Source of the DNA: Acetobacteraceae bacterium
GTDB taxonomy: Bacteria > Pseudomonadota > Alphaproteobacteria > Acetobacterales > Acetobacteraceae
Reading direction: 5' to 3'
NCBI GenBank assembly: GCA_025356735.1
Contig: JANXRT010000061.1
Location: 1-9,256 of the forward strand
DNA: 9,256 bases
Shown here: piece after piece, positions 1-6,230 of the stretch
How the letters are laid out: each line of letters starts with the position of its first letter
How positions within the stretch are numbered: position 1 is the stretch's first letter
Position numbers and translations under genes: made by a program
Notes under the pieces: generated by a model
The model's input: only the letters and a program-made list of their open reading frames with translations
The model's database searches: none
What the model was told of the DNA's origin: nothing

Positions 1-722
1 AGATCGCAATCGTTCGGATCGGTGACGTCGATGACGTGCCAGCCATAGGCCAGGAAACGCGCCGCCACATCGTCGCCGAACGCGATGTCGGTGTGGCCTT
101 CGATGGTCACGCGGTTGCTGTCGTAGATCCAGCACAGGTTCGAAAGTTTCAGATGTCCGGCGAGCGATGCCGCTTCGCTGGAAATCCCCTCCATCATGTC
201 GCCGTCGCCGCACAGCGCGTAGGTCGAAAAATCGAACAGCGGGAAGTCAGGCCGGTTGTATGTAGCGGCCAGCCAGTCGGCGGCGATCGCCATGCCGACG
301 CTGTTGGCGACACCCTGGCCGAGCGGCCCGGTGGTCGCCTCCACGCCCGAGGTCCAGCCATGCTCGGGATGGCCGGGGCACCGGGTCGTGCCCGAGCGGA
401 AGGTTCGAATATCCTCCAGCGAAACCGCCTCACCTCCGAGTTCCTGATAGGTCGGACTCTCCGCCCTGACGCCGGCCAGGTGGATCAGGCTATAGAGCAG
501 CAGGCAGGCATGGCCGCTGGACAGGATGAACCGGTCGCGGTTCGGCCAGTTCGGATCGGCCGGGTCATACGCCAGGATGCGTTGCCAAAGGGTGTATCCG
601 GTTGGCGCGGCGCCCATCGGCGTGCCGGGGTGGCCGGAATTGGCCTTCTGCACCGCGTCCATAGCCAGACCGCGAATGGTGTTGATCGACAGCTGGTCGA
701 TATCGGCTGGCATGTCTGGCAT
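1..722 (-). CDS. tkt: Transketolase, N-terminal 240 residues (C-terminal part beyond the window edge)
   Basis: Thiamine-diphosphate enzyme that moves two-carbon ketol units between sugar phosphates in the cytosolic non-oxidative pentose phosphate pathway. The visible 240 residues are the pyrophosphate-binding domain. Seen directly: SGHPGTPMG (29-37, with the substrate/cofactor His31), SSGHA (68-72, His71), CPGHPEHGWTSGVE (115-128, His118), TTGPLGQG (130-137), the Mg/ThDP signature CGDGDMMEG (171-179, Asp173) and DSNRVTIEG (201-209, Asn203). Compared with E. coli TktA there are about 13 extra residues at 84-105, before the PGHPE motif. A second ATG lies three codons downstream at 713; an AAGGCGG stretch five bases before the 722 ATG favours the first. 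It lies 54 bases after the glk stop in the same orientation, so glk-tkt is probably one transcript. No frameshift was found over the 240 codons, which I translated by hand. Family assignment is very secure. Confidence 0.97.
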   Translation of the reverse strand, partial: MPDMPADIDQLSINTIRGLAMDAVQKANSGHPGTPMGAAPTGYTLWQRILAYDPADPNWPNRDRFILSSGHACLLLYSLIHLAGVRAESPTYQELGGEAVSLEDIRTFRSGTTRCPGHPEHGWTSGVEATTGPLGQGVANSVGMAIAADWLAATYNRPDFPLFDFSTYALCGDGDMMEGISSEAASLAGHLKLSNLCWIYDSNRVTIEGHTDIAFGDDVAARFLAYGWHVIDVTDPNDCD

Positions 723-776
723 TGGAGCCGCCTTCGCTTGCGTCAGTGGGTCAGGCTGCAACGGTGATGCGCAATC

Positions 777-1823
777 CTACCCAGACCCGGCTTTGGGGTC
801 CAAGGCCATTTGATCGAGCCCATATTGCGCGGCGCCCAGCAGTGCGGCCTGGGAAGTGATGATCTGAACCGGCATGGCAGCGAGGAGTTCCGACATCCGG
901 CCATGCGCCGTGAAGGCGCGCAGCAACGCACCGTTGGACAAATGCGGGATCATCCGCGGCGCGATGCCGCCGCCGATATAGACCCCGCCCGTCGCCATCA
1001 CCGTCAAGGCCAGGTCGCCCGCCTCGTCGCCAAGGATGTCGATGAACAGGTCCAGCGCGGCGACGCATAGCGGTTGGCCGGCCGGGTCCTGCTCGGCGGC
1101 CTTCGAGATCACCGGTGTGCGGTCATGCGCCTGCGCCAGCTGCGCCGCGAACGCCGCCGTTTCGGCCTCTGGGCTTTCATCCCGCAGGAAATCATAGATG
1201 TTGGCGATGCCCGGTCCGGAGCACACACGCTCGGTCGAGACGTGGCCGAACTTCGCCGCGAGATAGGTCCACAAAGCCATCTGCCGCACGTTTGCCGGCG
1301 AGAAGCTGGCATGGCCCCCCTCGGAGGAACAGGCAACATAGCCCTTGCCGCCCCATACCAGGAAAGCCTCGCCAAGCCCGGTGCCGGGCGCCACCACGGC
1401 GATCGGCCCATTCGGCGTCGGCTTGCCGGCATTGAGCGTGTGCAGTTCGTCGCCGTTCAGGAACGGGACCGCATAGGCGACCGCTTTGAGGTCGTTCAGC
1501 AACGTCACCTGGCGCAATCCGAGGCCGGCCTGCAGCGACGCCTCCTCCAGGTTCCATGGCAGGTTGGTGAGGTGCGCACGCCCGGCGACAACCGGTCCCG
1601 CGACATCGAAGCAGGCAGCGGTGGCGGTCTGCCCGGACGCTGCCAGGAAATCCCGCACCATCGGTTCCAGGCTGGCATAGTCGGCGCTGTGATATTCGGT
1701 TTCGGCAACCGGCCGGCGCACGCCAGCATCCGGCGCATACAACGCTAGCAGCGTCTTGGTACCGCCGATATCGCCGGCGATCAGCAATGCAGTCCAGCCA
1801 TTCCCGTGCCCCCACGCTTCCAT
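777..1823 (-). CDS. glk: Glucokinase (ROK-unrelated bacterial Glk family)
   Basis: Cytosolic ATP-dependent phosphorylation of glucose to glucose-6-phosphate. From the ATG at 1823 it is 348 residues, slightly longer than E. coli Glk (321). Seen: the phosphate-binding GDIGGTKT (17-24), LLNDLKAVAYAVP (108-120) with the probable catalytic Asp111, APGTGLGEAF (145-154), the sugar-binding SEGGHASFSP (167-176), CSGPGIANIYDFL (201-213) and the C-terminal ATP-binding GGVYIGGGIAPRM (279-291). These match the proteobacterial Glk family (PF02685) rather than ROK kinases. The start is uncertain: an in-frame GTG lies at 1835 and a TTG at 1787, close to the conserved core, and none has a strong Shine-Dalgarno. 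The gene leads a likely glk-tkt unit and is divergent from the hlyD-type gene. Function is secure, start is not. Confidence 0.95.
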   Translation of the reverse strand: MEAWGHGNGWTALLIAGDIGGTKTLLALYAPDAGVRRPVAETEYHSADYASLEPMVRDFLAASGQTATAACFDVAGPVVAGRAHLTNLPWNLEEASLQAGLGLRQVTLLNDLKAVAYAVPFLNGDELHTLNAGKPTPNGPIAVVAPGTGLGEAFLVWGGKGYVACSSEGGHASFSPANVRQMALWTYLAAKFGHVSTERVCSGPGIANIYDFLRDESPEAETAAFAAQLAQAHDRTPVISKAAEQDPAGQPLCVAALDLFIDILGDEAGDLALTVMATGGVYIGGGIAPRMIPHLSNGALLRAFTAHGRMSELLAAMPVQIITSQAALLGAAQYGLDQMALDPKAGSG

Positions 1824-1929
1824 CTTGCGTAACACGGGTCCCGCAACCTGTCGATCTTGAGGCCGTATCGATTATTGCCTGGCGGTGCGGTCCCGATTAC
1901 GTTTTCGCGAGGCGCGTAAGGAGGCACGA
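1824..1929. promoter_or_regulatory. Divergent intergenic region between glk and the HlyD-type gene
   Basis: About 106 bases separate the two divergent starts and must hold both promoters if each gene is transcribed on its own. On the plus strand I see TTGAGG at 1858-1863 as a possible -35, but no convincing -10 at 16-18 bases. On the minus strand I found no good hexamer pair. No regulator gene (for example LysR-type, as beside E. coli aaeXAB) adjoins. I therefore mark the region only as the place where control must lie. Confidence 0.4.
1918..1924 (+). promoter_or_regulatory. Strong Shine-Dalgarno that fixes a TTG start for the HlyD-type gene
   Basis: AAGGAGG ends five bases before the TTG at 1930. 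It is a near-perfect anti-16S match and the best ribosome site near this reading frame. It lies inside the alternative longer reading from the GTG at 1885, which has no comparable site. The TTG reading removes 15 arginine-rich residues and places the membrane anchor close to the N-terminus, as usual for this family. Confidence 0.85.
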
Positions 1930-2907
1930 TTGGCTGACGGTAGCGCAAGGCGGTTCTTCGTGGTTGTCGGCAGCATCGCCGCGGCCTTCGTGATCTACGA
2001 GGTAGCGACCTCGTTCGTCGCCTTCACCAACGATGCCTTCGTGCAGGCCGACCTGGTCGCGGTAGCGCCGCAGGTCACCGGCCAAGTGGTCGCCGTGCAT
2101 GTCGCCGACAACCAACAGGTGGCGCGCGGCGACAGGCTGCTCAGCCTTGACCCGGTGCCGTTCCAGCTGCTCGTCGCCGGGCACCAGGCCGACGTCGAGG
2201 AGGCGACAGCGCAGGAGGCGGCGGACCAGGCCGCGATCGCGCTGACCCTCGACGCACAGGGCTCGGCGGCGGCCACGTTGCAGTACATGCGCGACAACCA
2301 GCGGCGGCTGGCGGCGCTGGGACGCAACCAGGATGTCTCGCGCGCCGACCTGGAGCGTGCCGACGACAGCCTGACCCGCGCCGCGTCCGCCGGCGATGCG
2401 GCTATGGCCGGCATCTCGCAGGCGCGCGCCATGGCGGACATGCACCGCGCGGCGAAAGCCCGTGCGATCGCCGAGATGGCGATTGCGCAATGGCGCCTGG
2501 CGCGCACGGAAATCCTGGCACCGGCCACCGGCACGGTCACCAGCCTGACGATCCGGCCCGGCGACCCGGCGCGGGAGAATGTGCCGGCGATCGGCATCGT
2601 CGATGCGGGCAGCTTCCGCATCGTCGCCAACTACAAGCAGAGCTACATCCGCGACCTGACCGTCGGCGGCACCGCCTGGGTCTGGCTGGACTCGGCGCCG
2701 TGGCACTTCTATCGGGCGCGAATCGCCGGGATCGCGCGCGGCATCAGCCGCGACCCTGTCGCCGGCCCGCTGCTGGCCTATGTCGCGCCGACCACCGACT
2801 GGATCCGCCTGCAACGACGCTTTCCGGTAACCCTGACGCTGGTCGACCCTCCGCCCGGCGGCAGGCTGTTCATGGGCGCCGATGCCCGCGTGGTGATCTT
2901 CCCGTGA
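1930..2907 (+). CDS. HlyD/EmrA-AaeA-type membrane fusion (periplasmic adaptor) protein
   Basis: Periplasmic adaptor subunit of an efflux pump, anchored in the inner membrane. 325 residues from a TTG start chosen for the AAGGAGG five bases upstream. Order: short cytoplasmic N-terminus, one membrane segment (about 9-31), beta-barrel/lipoyl half with TNDAFVQADLVAVAPQVTGQV (33-53) and the downstream NQQVARGDRLLSLDP, an Ala-rich alpha-hairpin coiled coil (about 84-185), the second lipoyl half with TEILAPATGTVTSLTIRPGD (193-212), then a beta-barrel with FRIVANYKQSYIRDLTVG (229-246). The TxDAxVxAD and LxAPxxGxV motifs are typical of AaeA/EmrA-like adaptors. It overlaps the following FUSC permease by 4 bases, so the two are almost certainly co-translated as one pump. 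No outer-membrane channel gene and no small DUF1656 (AaeX-like) gene is present. The substrate is unknown; aromatic acids are only a family-based guess. Confidence 0.92.
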   Translation: MADGSARRFFVVVGSIAAAFVIYEVATSFVAFTNDAFVQADLVAVAPQVTGQVVAVHVADNQQVARGDRLLSLDPVPFQLLVAGHQADVEEATAQEAADQAAIALTLDAQGSAAATLQYMRDNQRRLAALGRNQDVSRADLERADDSLTRAASAGDAAMAGISQARAMADMHRAAKARAIAEMAIAQWRLARTEILAPATGTVTSLTIRPGDPARENVPAIGIVDAGSFRIVANYKQSYIRDLTVGGTAWVWLDSAPWHFYRARIAGIARGISRDPVAGPLLAYVAPTTDWIRLQRRFPVTLTLVDPPPGGRLFMGADARVVIFP

Positions 2908-3998
2908 AGGTGCTCGTCAGCCTGATGGTGCGTTCGCTCGGATCGATCGGGCGGGAGATCGCGGAGATGCGTCTGTCGGGCCCACGCTCCGGCGCCTGCC
3001 TGCGCTCGTCGGTATCGGTTGCATTGGCAGTAGCGGCGGCGCTTGGGCTGGCACTCGATCTGCCGTGGTGGGCTGGGATCAGCGCCTTCGTCTCATCCCA
3101 GGTGCCTCTTCCGGCGTCGTTGAACCGCGGAACGCTGCGGATCGCCGGCACCGTCGCCGGGGCGGTGGCGGCCTACGGCCTGATGCCGTTCGTGATTTAC
3201 GACCAGGTCGCCTTCAGCCTGGCCCTGATGGCATTCGGAGCGTTGGGCGTGCTCGGCCTGGTGGTCAGCCGACGCGGCTATGCCTGGCTGTTCCTTGGCA
3301 TTACCGCCAACCTGGTGCTGTTGGCCGCGGTCGCCGATCCGCCGTCGGGGTTGCGGATCGCGGCAAACCGCATCACCGAGGTCGCGGTCGGCACCGCCAT
3401 CGCCGTGGCCGTTGCGCTGGCGATAGCGCCGGACGTGAAAGCGGCACCGCAGGCGCCGGCGCCGGGTTGGTCCGTTGTGCTGAGCCCGCAATCCCCGGCA
3501 TTGTCGTACGCGCTTCGCGCCGGCTTTACCGTGATGCTGGTGCCGCTGGTGTGGAACTGGCTGCAGTTGCCGGGGCCGGCGCAGATGGCGATCACCGTGG
3601 TCGCGGTGATGGCCGTGCCCGTCGTATCGGGCGACCCGACACAGGATCGCCGCCAGGTGATCGACCGGTCGCTGCACCGGATGCTCGGCTGCCTGCTGGG
3701 CGGGCTGGCCGGGCTGGCCTGCCTGGCGTTGTCGGTAACCGCGTTCCTGCCATGGCTGGCCCTGCTTGTGGCGGGGGTCTGGATAGGGGCGCATGTCCAG
3801 GCCAGTGAGCGCGGCGTCGGCTATGCCGGCACCCAGGGCGCCGTGGTGTTCATCGTAACGCTGGTGCAGAGCGCCGGTCCGCCGACCAGCCTGCTGCCCG
3901 GCATCGACAGGTTCGTCGGCATCATCGGCGGCCTGGCGATGCTGATGGCGGTGTCCGCGCTGATCTGGCCAGACGCACAGGGCTCGGAGCAGCGCTGA
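2904..3998 (+). CDS. FUSC-family inner-membrane efflux permease (AaeB/PET-like), compact form
   Basis: Predicted inner-membrane permease partner of the preceding HlyD-type adaptor. The GTG at 2904 overlaps the adaptor's TGA (GTGA); this start gives 364 residues. The reading frame stays open further upstream, but that part antisenses nothing and simply overlaps the adaptor gene in another frame. I count about 12 hydrophobic segments in two sixes. The first half has WWAGISAFVSSQVPLPASLNRG-type residues (55-76) followed by RIAGTVAGAVAAY (79-91). The second half repeats the pattern with AMITVVAV-like residues (227-236), GDPTQDRRQVIDRSLHRMLGCLLGG (243-267). This internal duplication is the FUSC signature. 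Members such as E. coli AaeB are about 655 residues with a large cytoplasmic domain between and after the halves. Here the linker is only about 20 residues (178-198) and the C-terminus ends about ten residues after the last helix. The substrate cannot be told from sequence. Confidence 0.88.
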   Translation: MKVLVSLMVRSLGSIGREIAEMRLSGPRSGACLRSSVSVALAVAAALGLALDLPWWAGISAFVSSQVPLPASLNRGTLRIAGTVAGAVAAYGLMPFVIYDQVAFSLALMAFGALGVLGLVVSRRGYAWLFLGITANLVLLAAVADPPSGLRIAANRITEVAVGTAIAVAVALAIAPDVKAAPQAPAPGWSVVLSPQSPALSYALRAGFTVMLVPLVWNWLQLPGPAQMAITVVAVMAVPVVSGDPTQDRRQVIDRSLHRMLGCLLGGLAGLACLALSVTAFLPWLALLVAGVWIGAHVQASERGVGYAGTQGAVVFIVTLVQSAGPPTSLLPGIDRFVGIIGGLAMLMAVSALIWPDAQGSEQR

Positions 3999-4037
3999 TG
4001 CGTCCGCCGCAGCGGGTTGCCGTCACGTCAACTTGCC

Positions 4038-4066
4038 TTGGCAGCTACCGGCAAAGCGCCTCTAAT
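4038..4066 (+). promoter_or_regulatory. Near-consensus sigma-70 promoter for the flavin oxidoreductase gene
   Basis: TTGGCA (4038-4043, 5/6 to TTGACA), a spacer of exactly 17 bases, and TCTAAT (4061-4066, 5/6 to TATAAT). The start of transcription would fall near 4073, giving a leader of about 35 bases before the ATG at 4107. It lies in the 108-base gap after the FUSC gene. It is the best hexamer pair I found in the window and implies that the oxidoreductase is transcribed independently of the pump genes. Confidence 0.7.
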
Positions 4067-4106
4067 AGGCTACAGCGGCAACGACCGCGGGCAAGGAGGA
4101 AAGAAC

Positions 4107-5210
4107 ATGAAATTCGGCTATTTCACCATGCCGTCCCATCCGCCCGAGCGCGGCCTCAAGGCCGGCCACGACTGGGACCTGCAGACCCTGCGCTGGATCG
4201 ACGAGCTTGGCTTCACCGAGGCCTGGATCGGCGAGCACCACACCGCTCCCTGGGAGCCGCATCCGGCCCCCGACCTGCTGATCGCCCAGGCGCTGCTGCA
4301 GACGAAGAACATCCGCATCGGCCCAGGCGGCTTCTGCCTGCCCTACCACCACCCAGCGGAACTCGCCAACCGGGTCGCCATGCTGGACCACCTGTCGGAG
4401 GGACGGCTGAATTTCGGCATTGCCGCCAGCGGCCTACCGAGCGACTGGGCGATGTTTCAGGTTGACGGCATGTCGGGCACCAACCGGGAGATGACGCGCG
4501 AGTCTCTCGACATCATCCTGAAGATGTGGACCCAGCCTGGCCCGTGGCAGCACCGCGGCAAATTCTGGAACGTCGACAAACCGGATACCATGTTCGAGTT
4601 CCTCAAGCCGCATCTGGCGCCGCTGCAGCGGCCGCACCCGCCGATCGGCGTCGCCGGGCTGTCGAAGAACTCCGACACGCTCAAGCTGGCCGGCGAGCGC
4701 GGCTACATCCCGATGAGCCTGAACCTCAATCCCGGCTATGTCGGCAGCCACTGGGACGCGGTCGAGGCCGGCGCCGCACGCACGGGACGTACCGCCAACC
4801 GCCGCGACTGGCGGCTGGTGCGCGAGATCTTCGTCGCCGACACCGATGAGGAAGCCTGGCGGCTGGCGGTCGAGGGCCCGATGGGTCGCATGATGCGCGA
4901 GTATTTCCTGCCGCTGCTTTCGGCATTCGGCTTCAAGGAATACCTCAAGCACCATCCGGACGTGCCCGACTCCGACGTGACGGTGGAGTACTGCGCCCGG
5001 CACAACTGGCTGATCGGCTCGCCACGAACCGTCGCTCAGAAGATAGAGAAAGTCTATGAGGAGGTCGGCGGTTTCGGACAGGTCCTTGTGTTCGGCTTCG
5101 ACTACGTCGACAACCCGCTTGCCTGGCACAACTCGCTTCGCCTGATCGCCGAGGAGGTGGCGCCGCGTGTCGCCCACCTGCAGCCAATGCCGGCGGCTAT
5201 GGTGGCTTAG
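4107..5210 (+). CDS. LLM-class (luciferase-like) flavin-dependent monooxygenase
   Basis: TIM-barrel oxidoreductase of the bacterial luciferase superfamily (PF00296), expected to use reduced FMN supplied by a separate reductase to oxygenate a small organic substrate in the cytosol. 367 residues from the ATG at 4107, with AAGGAGGA six bases upstream; the frame is open to 4017 but that extension has no such site. Seen: MKFGYFTMPSHP (1-12), WIDELGFTEAWIGEHHTAPWE (30-50, the conserved E-H-H), NIRIGPGGFCLPYHHPAELANRVAMLDHLSEGRLNFGIA (68-106), then PPIGVAGLSKNSDTLKLAGERGY (178-200) and the C-terminal GSPRTVAQKI (305-314). The EHHTAPWE and HHPAELANRVAMLDHLSEGR blocks resemble proteins annotated as limonene 1,2-monooxygenase (LimB-like), but substrate calls in this family are unreliable. 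No flavin reductase gene lies nearby. It has its own promoter and ends 7 bases from the convergent tRNA. Confidence 0.93.
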   Translation: MKFGYFTMPSHPPERGLKAGHDWDLQTLRWIDELGFTEAWIGEHHTAPWEPHPAPDLLIAQALLQTKNIRIGPGGFCLPYHHPAELANRVAMLDHLSEGRLNFGIAASGLPSDWAMFQVDGMSGTNREMTRESLDIILKMWTQPGPWQHRGKFWNVDKPDTMFEFLKPHLAPLQRPHPPIGVAGLSKNSDTLKLAGERGYIPMSLNLNPGYVGSHWDAVEAGAARTGRTANRRDWRLVREIFVADTDEEAWRLAVEGPMGRMMREYFLPLLSAFGFKEYLKHHPDVPDSDVTVEYCARHNWLIGSPRTVAQKIEKVYEEVGGFGQVLVFGFDYVDNPLAWHNSLRLIAEEVAPRVAHLQPMPAAMVA

Positions 5211-5217
5211 GTGGGAA

Positions 5218-5292
5218 TGGTGGGCGCGTCAGGGATTGAACCTGAGACCCCCGCCGTGTGAAGGCGATGCTCTACCGCTGAGCTACGCGCCC
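5218..5292 (-). tRNA. tRNA-Val, anticodon CAC, CCA encoded
   Basis: 75 bases with a full cloverleaf. Acceptor stem GGGCGCG/CGCGCCC (7 perfect pairs), D arm GCTC/GAGC with loop AGCGGTA, anticodon stem TCGCC/GGCGG (one U-G pair) with loop TTCACAC, five-base variable region, T arm TCAGG/CCTGA with loop TTCAATC, discriminator A and genomically encoded CCA at 5218-5220. The anticodon CAC is at 5258-5260 (read on the minus strand), decoding GUG, a common valine codon in GC-rich genomes. The acceptor stem can be extended by pairing of leader and trailer (see findings). The gene is convergent with the oxidoreductase gene, 7 bases away, with no terminator visible between them. Confidence 0.97.
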
Positions 5293-5306
5293 ATTCCCGT
5301 GGCGGC

Positions 5307-5335
5307 AAGTAGTCGGCCAGCCACGGATTTGTCAA
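5307..5335 (-). promoter_or_regulatory. Candidate promoter of tRNA-Val
   Basis: Minus strand: a perfect TTGACA at 5335-5330, then a 17-base spacer and a poor -10 candidate (CTACTT at 5312-5307, or TACTTG one base further). The distance puts the transcription start about 5-10 bases before the mature tRNA 5' end, as is usual for tRNA genes. The same bases read TTGTCA on the plus strand (5329-5334), a 5/6 match to a -35 hexamer pointing at the DUF3108 gene, though with no good -10 after it. Confidence 0.5.
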
Positions 5336-5391
5336 CCGCTGCAGATGCCTCTGGCGTTGCGCCCGATCACGAAAAATAGCACGTAACGCCT

Positions 5392-6210
5392 ATGAGGATG
5401 GTCTCTACCCTGCTGCTGTCACTGCTGGCGGCCACGGCGCCGCCAGCCGCTGCCCAAGTGTCGGACGGGCAAGGTGCCCATGTCGATTACGAGCTGTATG
5501 CGCACGGCCTGCGCATTGCCCGGGTCGAGGCGGGCTTTGAGGTCGGAACCAAAAATTACCGGTTGGAGATCGCCTACCGCACCTTCGGGGTGGTCGGTTT
5601 CCTGTTCAAGGGTCATCAACTCAGCGCCGCGTCCGGCAGCTGGAATGGAGCCAAGGCCGCCCCGTCGCAGTTTTCCGGCGACGGATTTTGGCGTGGCAGC
5701 CCGCACCGCACCATCCTCGATTACAGGGATGGTCGAGTCAGCCTGCGCGAGCAGACGCCGAGCAATGCCGACGATGAGCGGGAGGAAGTGCCGGAGGCGA
5801 TGCTGCCCGGCACCATCGATACGCTGAGCGCCCTCGCCGAGCTGATGCGGGTGGCGAGCGCCACGGGCAAATGCGAGTTGAACCTGAAGACCTATGATGG
5901 GCGCCGGCTGAGCCAGCTGACCGCGCGCACGGTCGGCTACGAGGAGTTGGCGCAGTCCGGCCGGTCGGGTTTTTCCGGCCGGGCCTTGCGCTGCGAGTTC
6001 TCCGGCCGTCTGCTGGCGGGGTTTCGCAACAGCGATTCGGCGGCGGAGCGCGCCCATAGCCGTACCGGCAGCGCATGGCTGGCGCAGATCATTCCCGGCG
6101 CGCCGCTGCTGCCGGTGCGGATGGTGTTCGAAACCCCATGGTTCGGCGACGCCACGATGTACCTGACCGCCTCTGGCGCCGGTCCCCGACGTGATCCGCC
6201 TCAGGAATGA
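5392..6210 (+). CDS. DUF3108 domain-containing secreted protein
   Basis: 272-residue protein of the DUF3108 family (PF11306), conserved in proteobacteria and of unknown function. A signal peptide is clear: a short basic start, hydrophobic TLLLSLLAATAPPAAA (6-21) and a probable cleavage after the AAA at 19-21, so it should be periplasmic. The mature part is beta-rich, with VDYELYAHGLRIARVEAGFEV (31-51) and YRLEIAYRTFGVVGFLFKG (56-74), which resembles the family's N-terminal strands; a LPGTIDTLSAL block follows near 138-148. A single Cys pair (near 159 and 200) could form a disulphide. A second ATG two codons on (5398) is equally possible; neither has a clear Shine-Dalgarno. Downstream it converges on the phosphatase gene with a 20-base gap. 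I cannot assign a biochemical role. Confidence 0.85.
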   Translation: MRMVSTLLLSLLAATAPPAAAQVSDGQGAHVDYELYAHGLRIARVEAGFEVGTKNYRLEIAYRTFGVVGFLFKGHQLSAASGSWNGAKAAPSQFSGDGFWRGSPHRTILDYRDGRVSLREQTPSNADDEREEVPEAMLPGTIDTLSALAELMRVASATGKCELNLKTYDGRRLSQLTARTVGYEELAQSGRSGFSGRALRCEFSGRLLAGFRNSDSAAERAHSRTGSAWLAQIIPGAPLLPVRMVFETPWFGDATMYLTASGAGPRRDPPQE

Positions 6211-6224
6211 AGCCGACAAGGCTT
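6210..6224. terminator. Weak hairpin between two convergent genes
   Basis: AAGCC-GACAA-GGCTT forms a 5-bp stem with a 5-base loop between the DUF3108 stop and the phosphatase stop. Because it sits between converging genes it could slow polymerase from both sides. No T-run follows on either strand, so it is not a canonical intrinsic terminator, and the call is tentative. Confidence 0.25.
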
Positions 6225-6230
6225 GGCAGG

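Noticed and set aside
36..767. Long plus-strand open frame antisense to transketolase
   Set aside because: The minus strand here encodes all the transketolase N-terminal motifs without a break. The plus frame is Arg/Val/Gly-rich with no recognisable domain, a common by-product of high GC.
2490..2903. Upstream extension of the FUSC reading frame
   Set aside because: It overlaps the adaptor gene in a different frame and reads as Arg/Pro/Gly-rich filler. The first plausible start that gives the family N-terminus is the GTG at 2904.
6210..6230. Intrinsic terminator between DUF3108 and gph
   Set aside because: Only a 5-bp stem with no T-run on either strand. It is kept as a low-confidence hairpin and not claimed as a real terminator.
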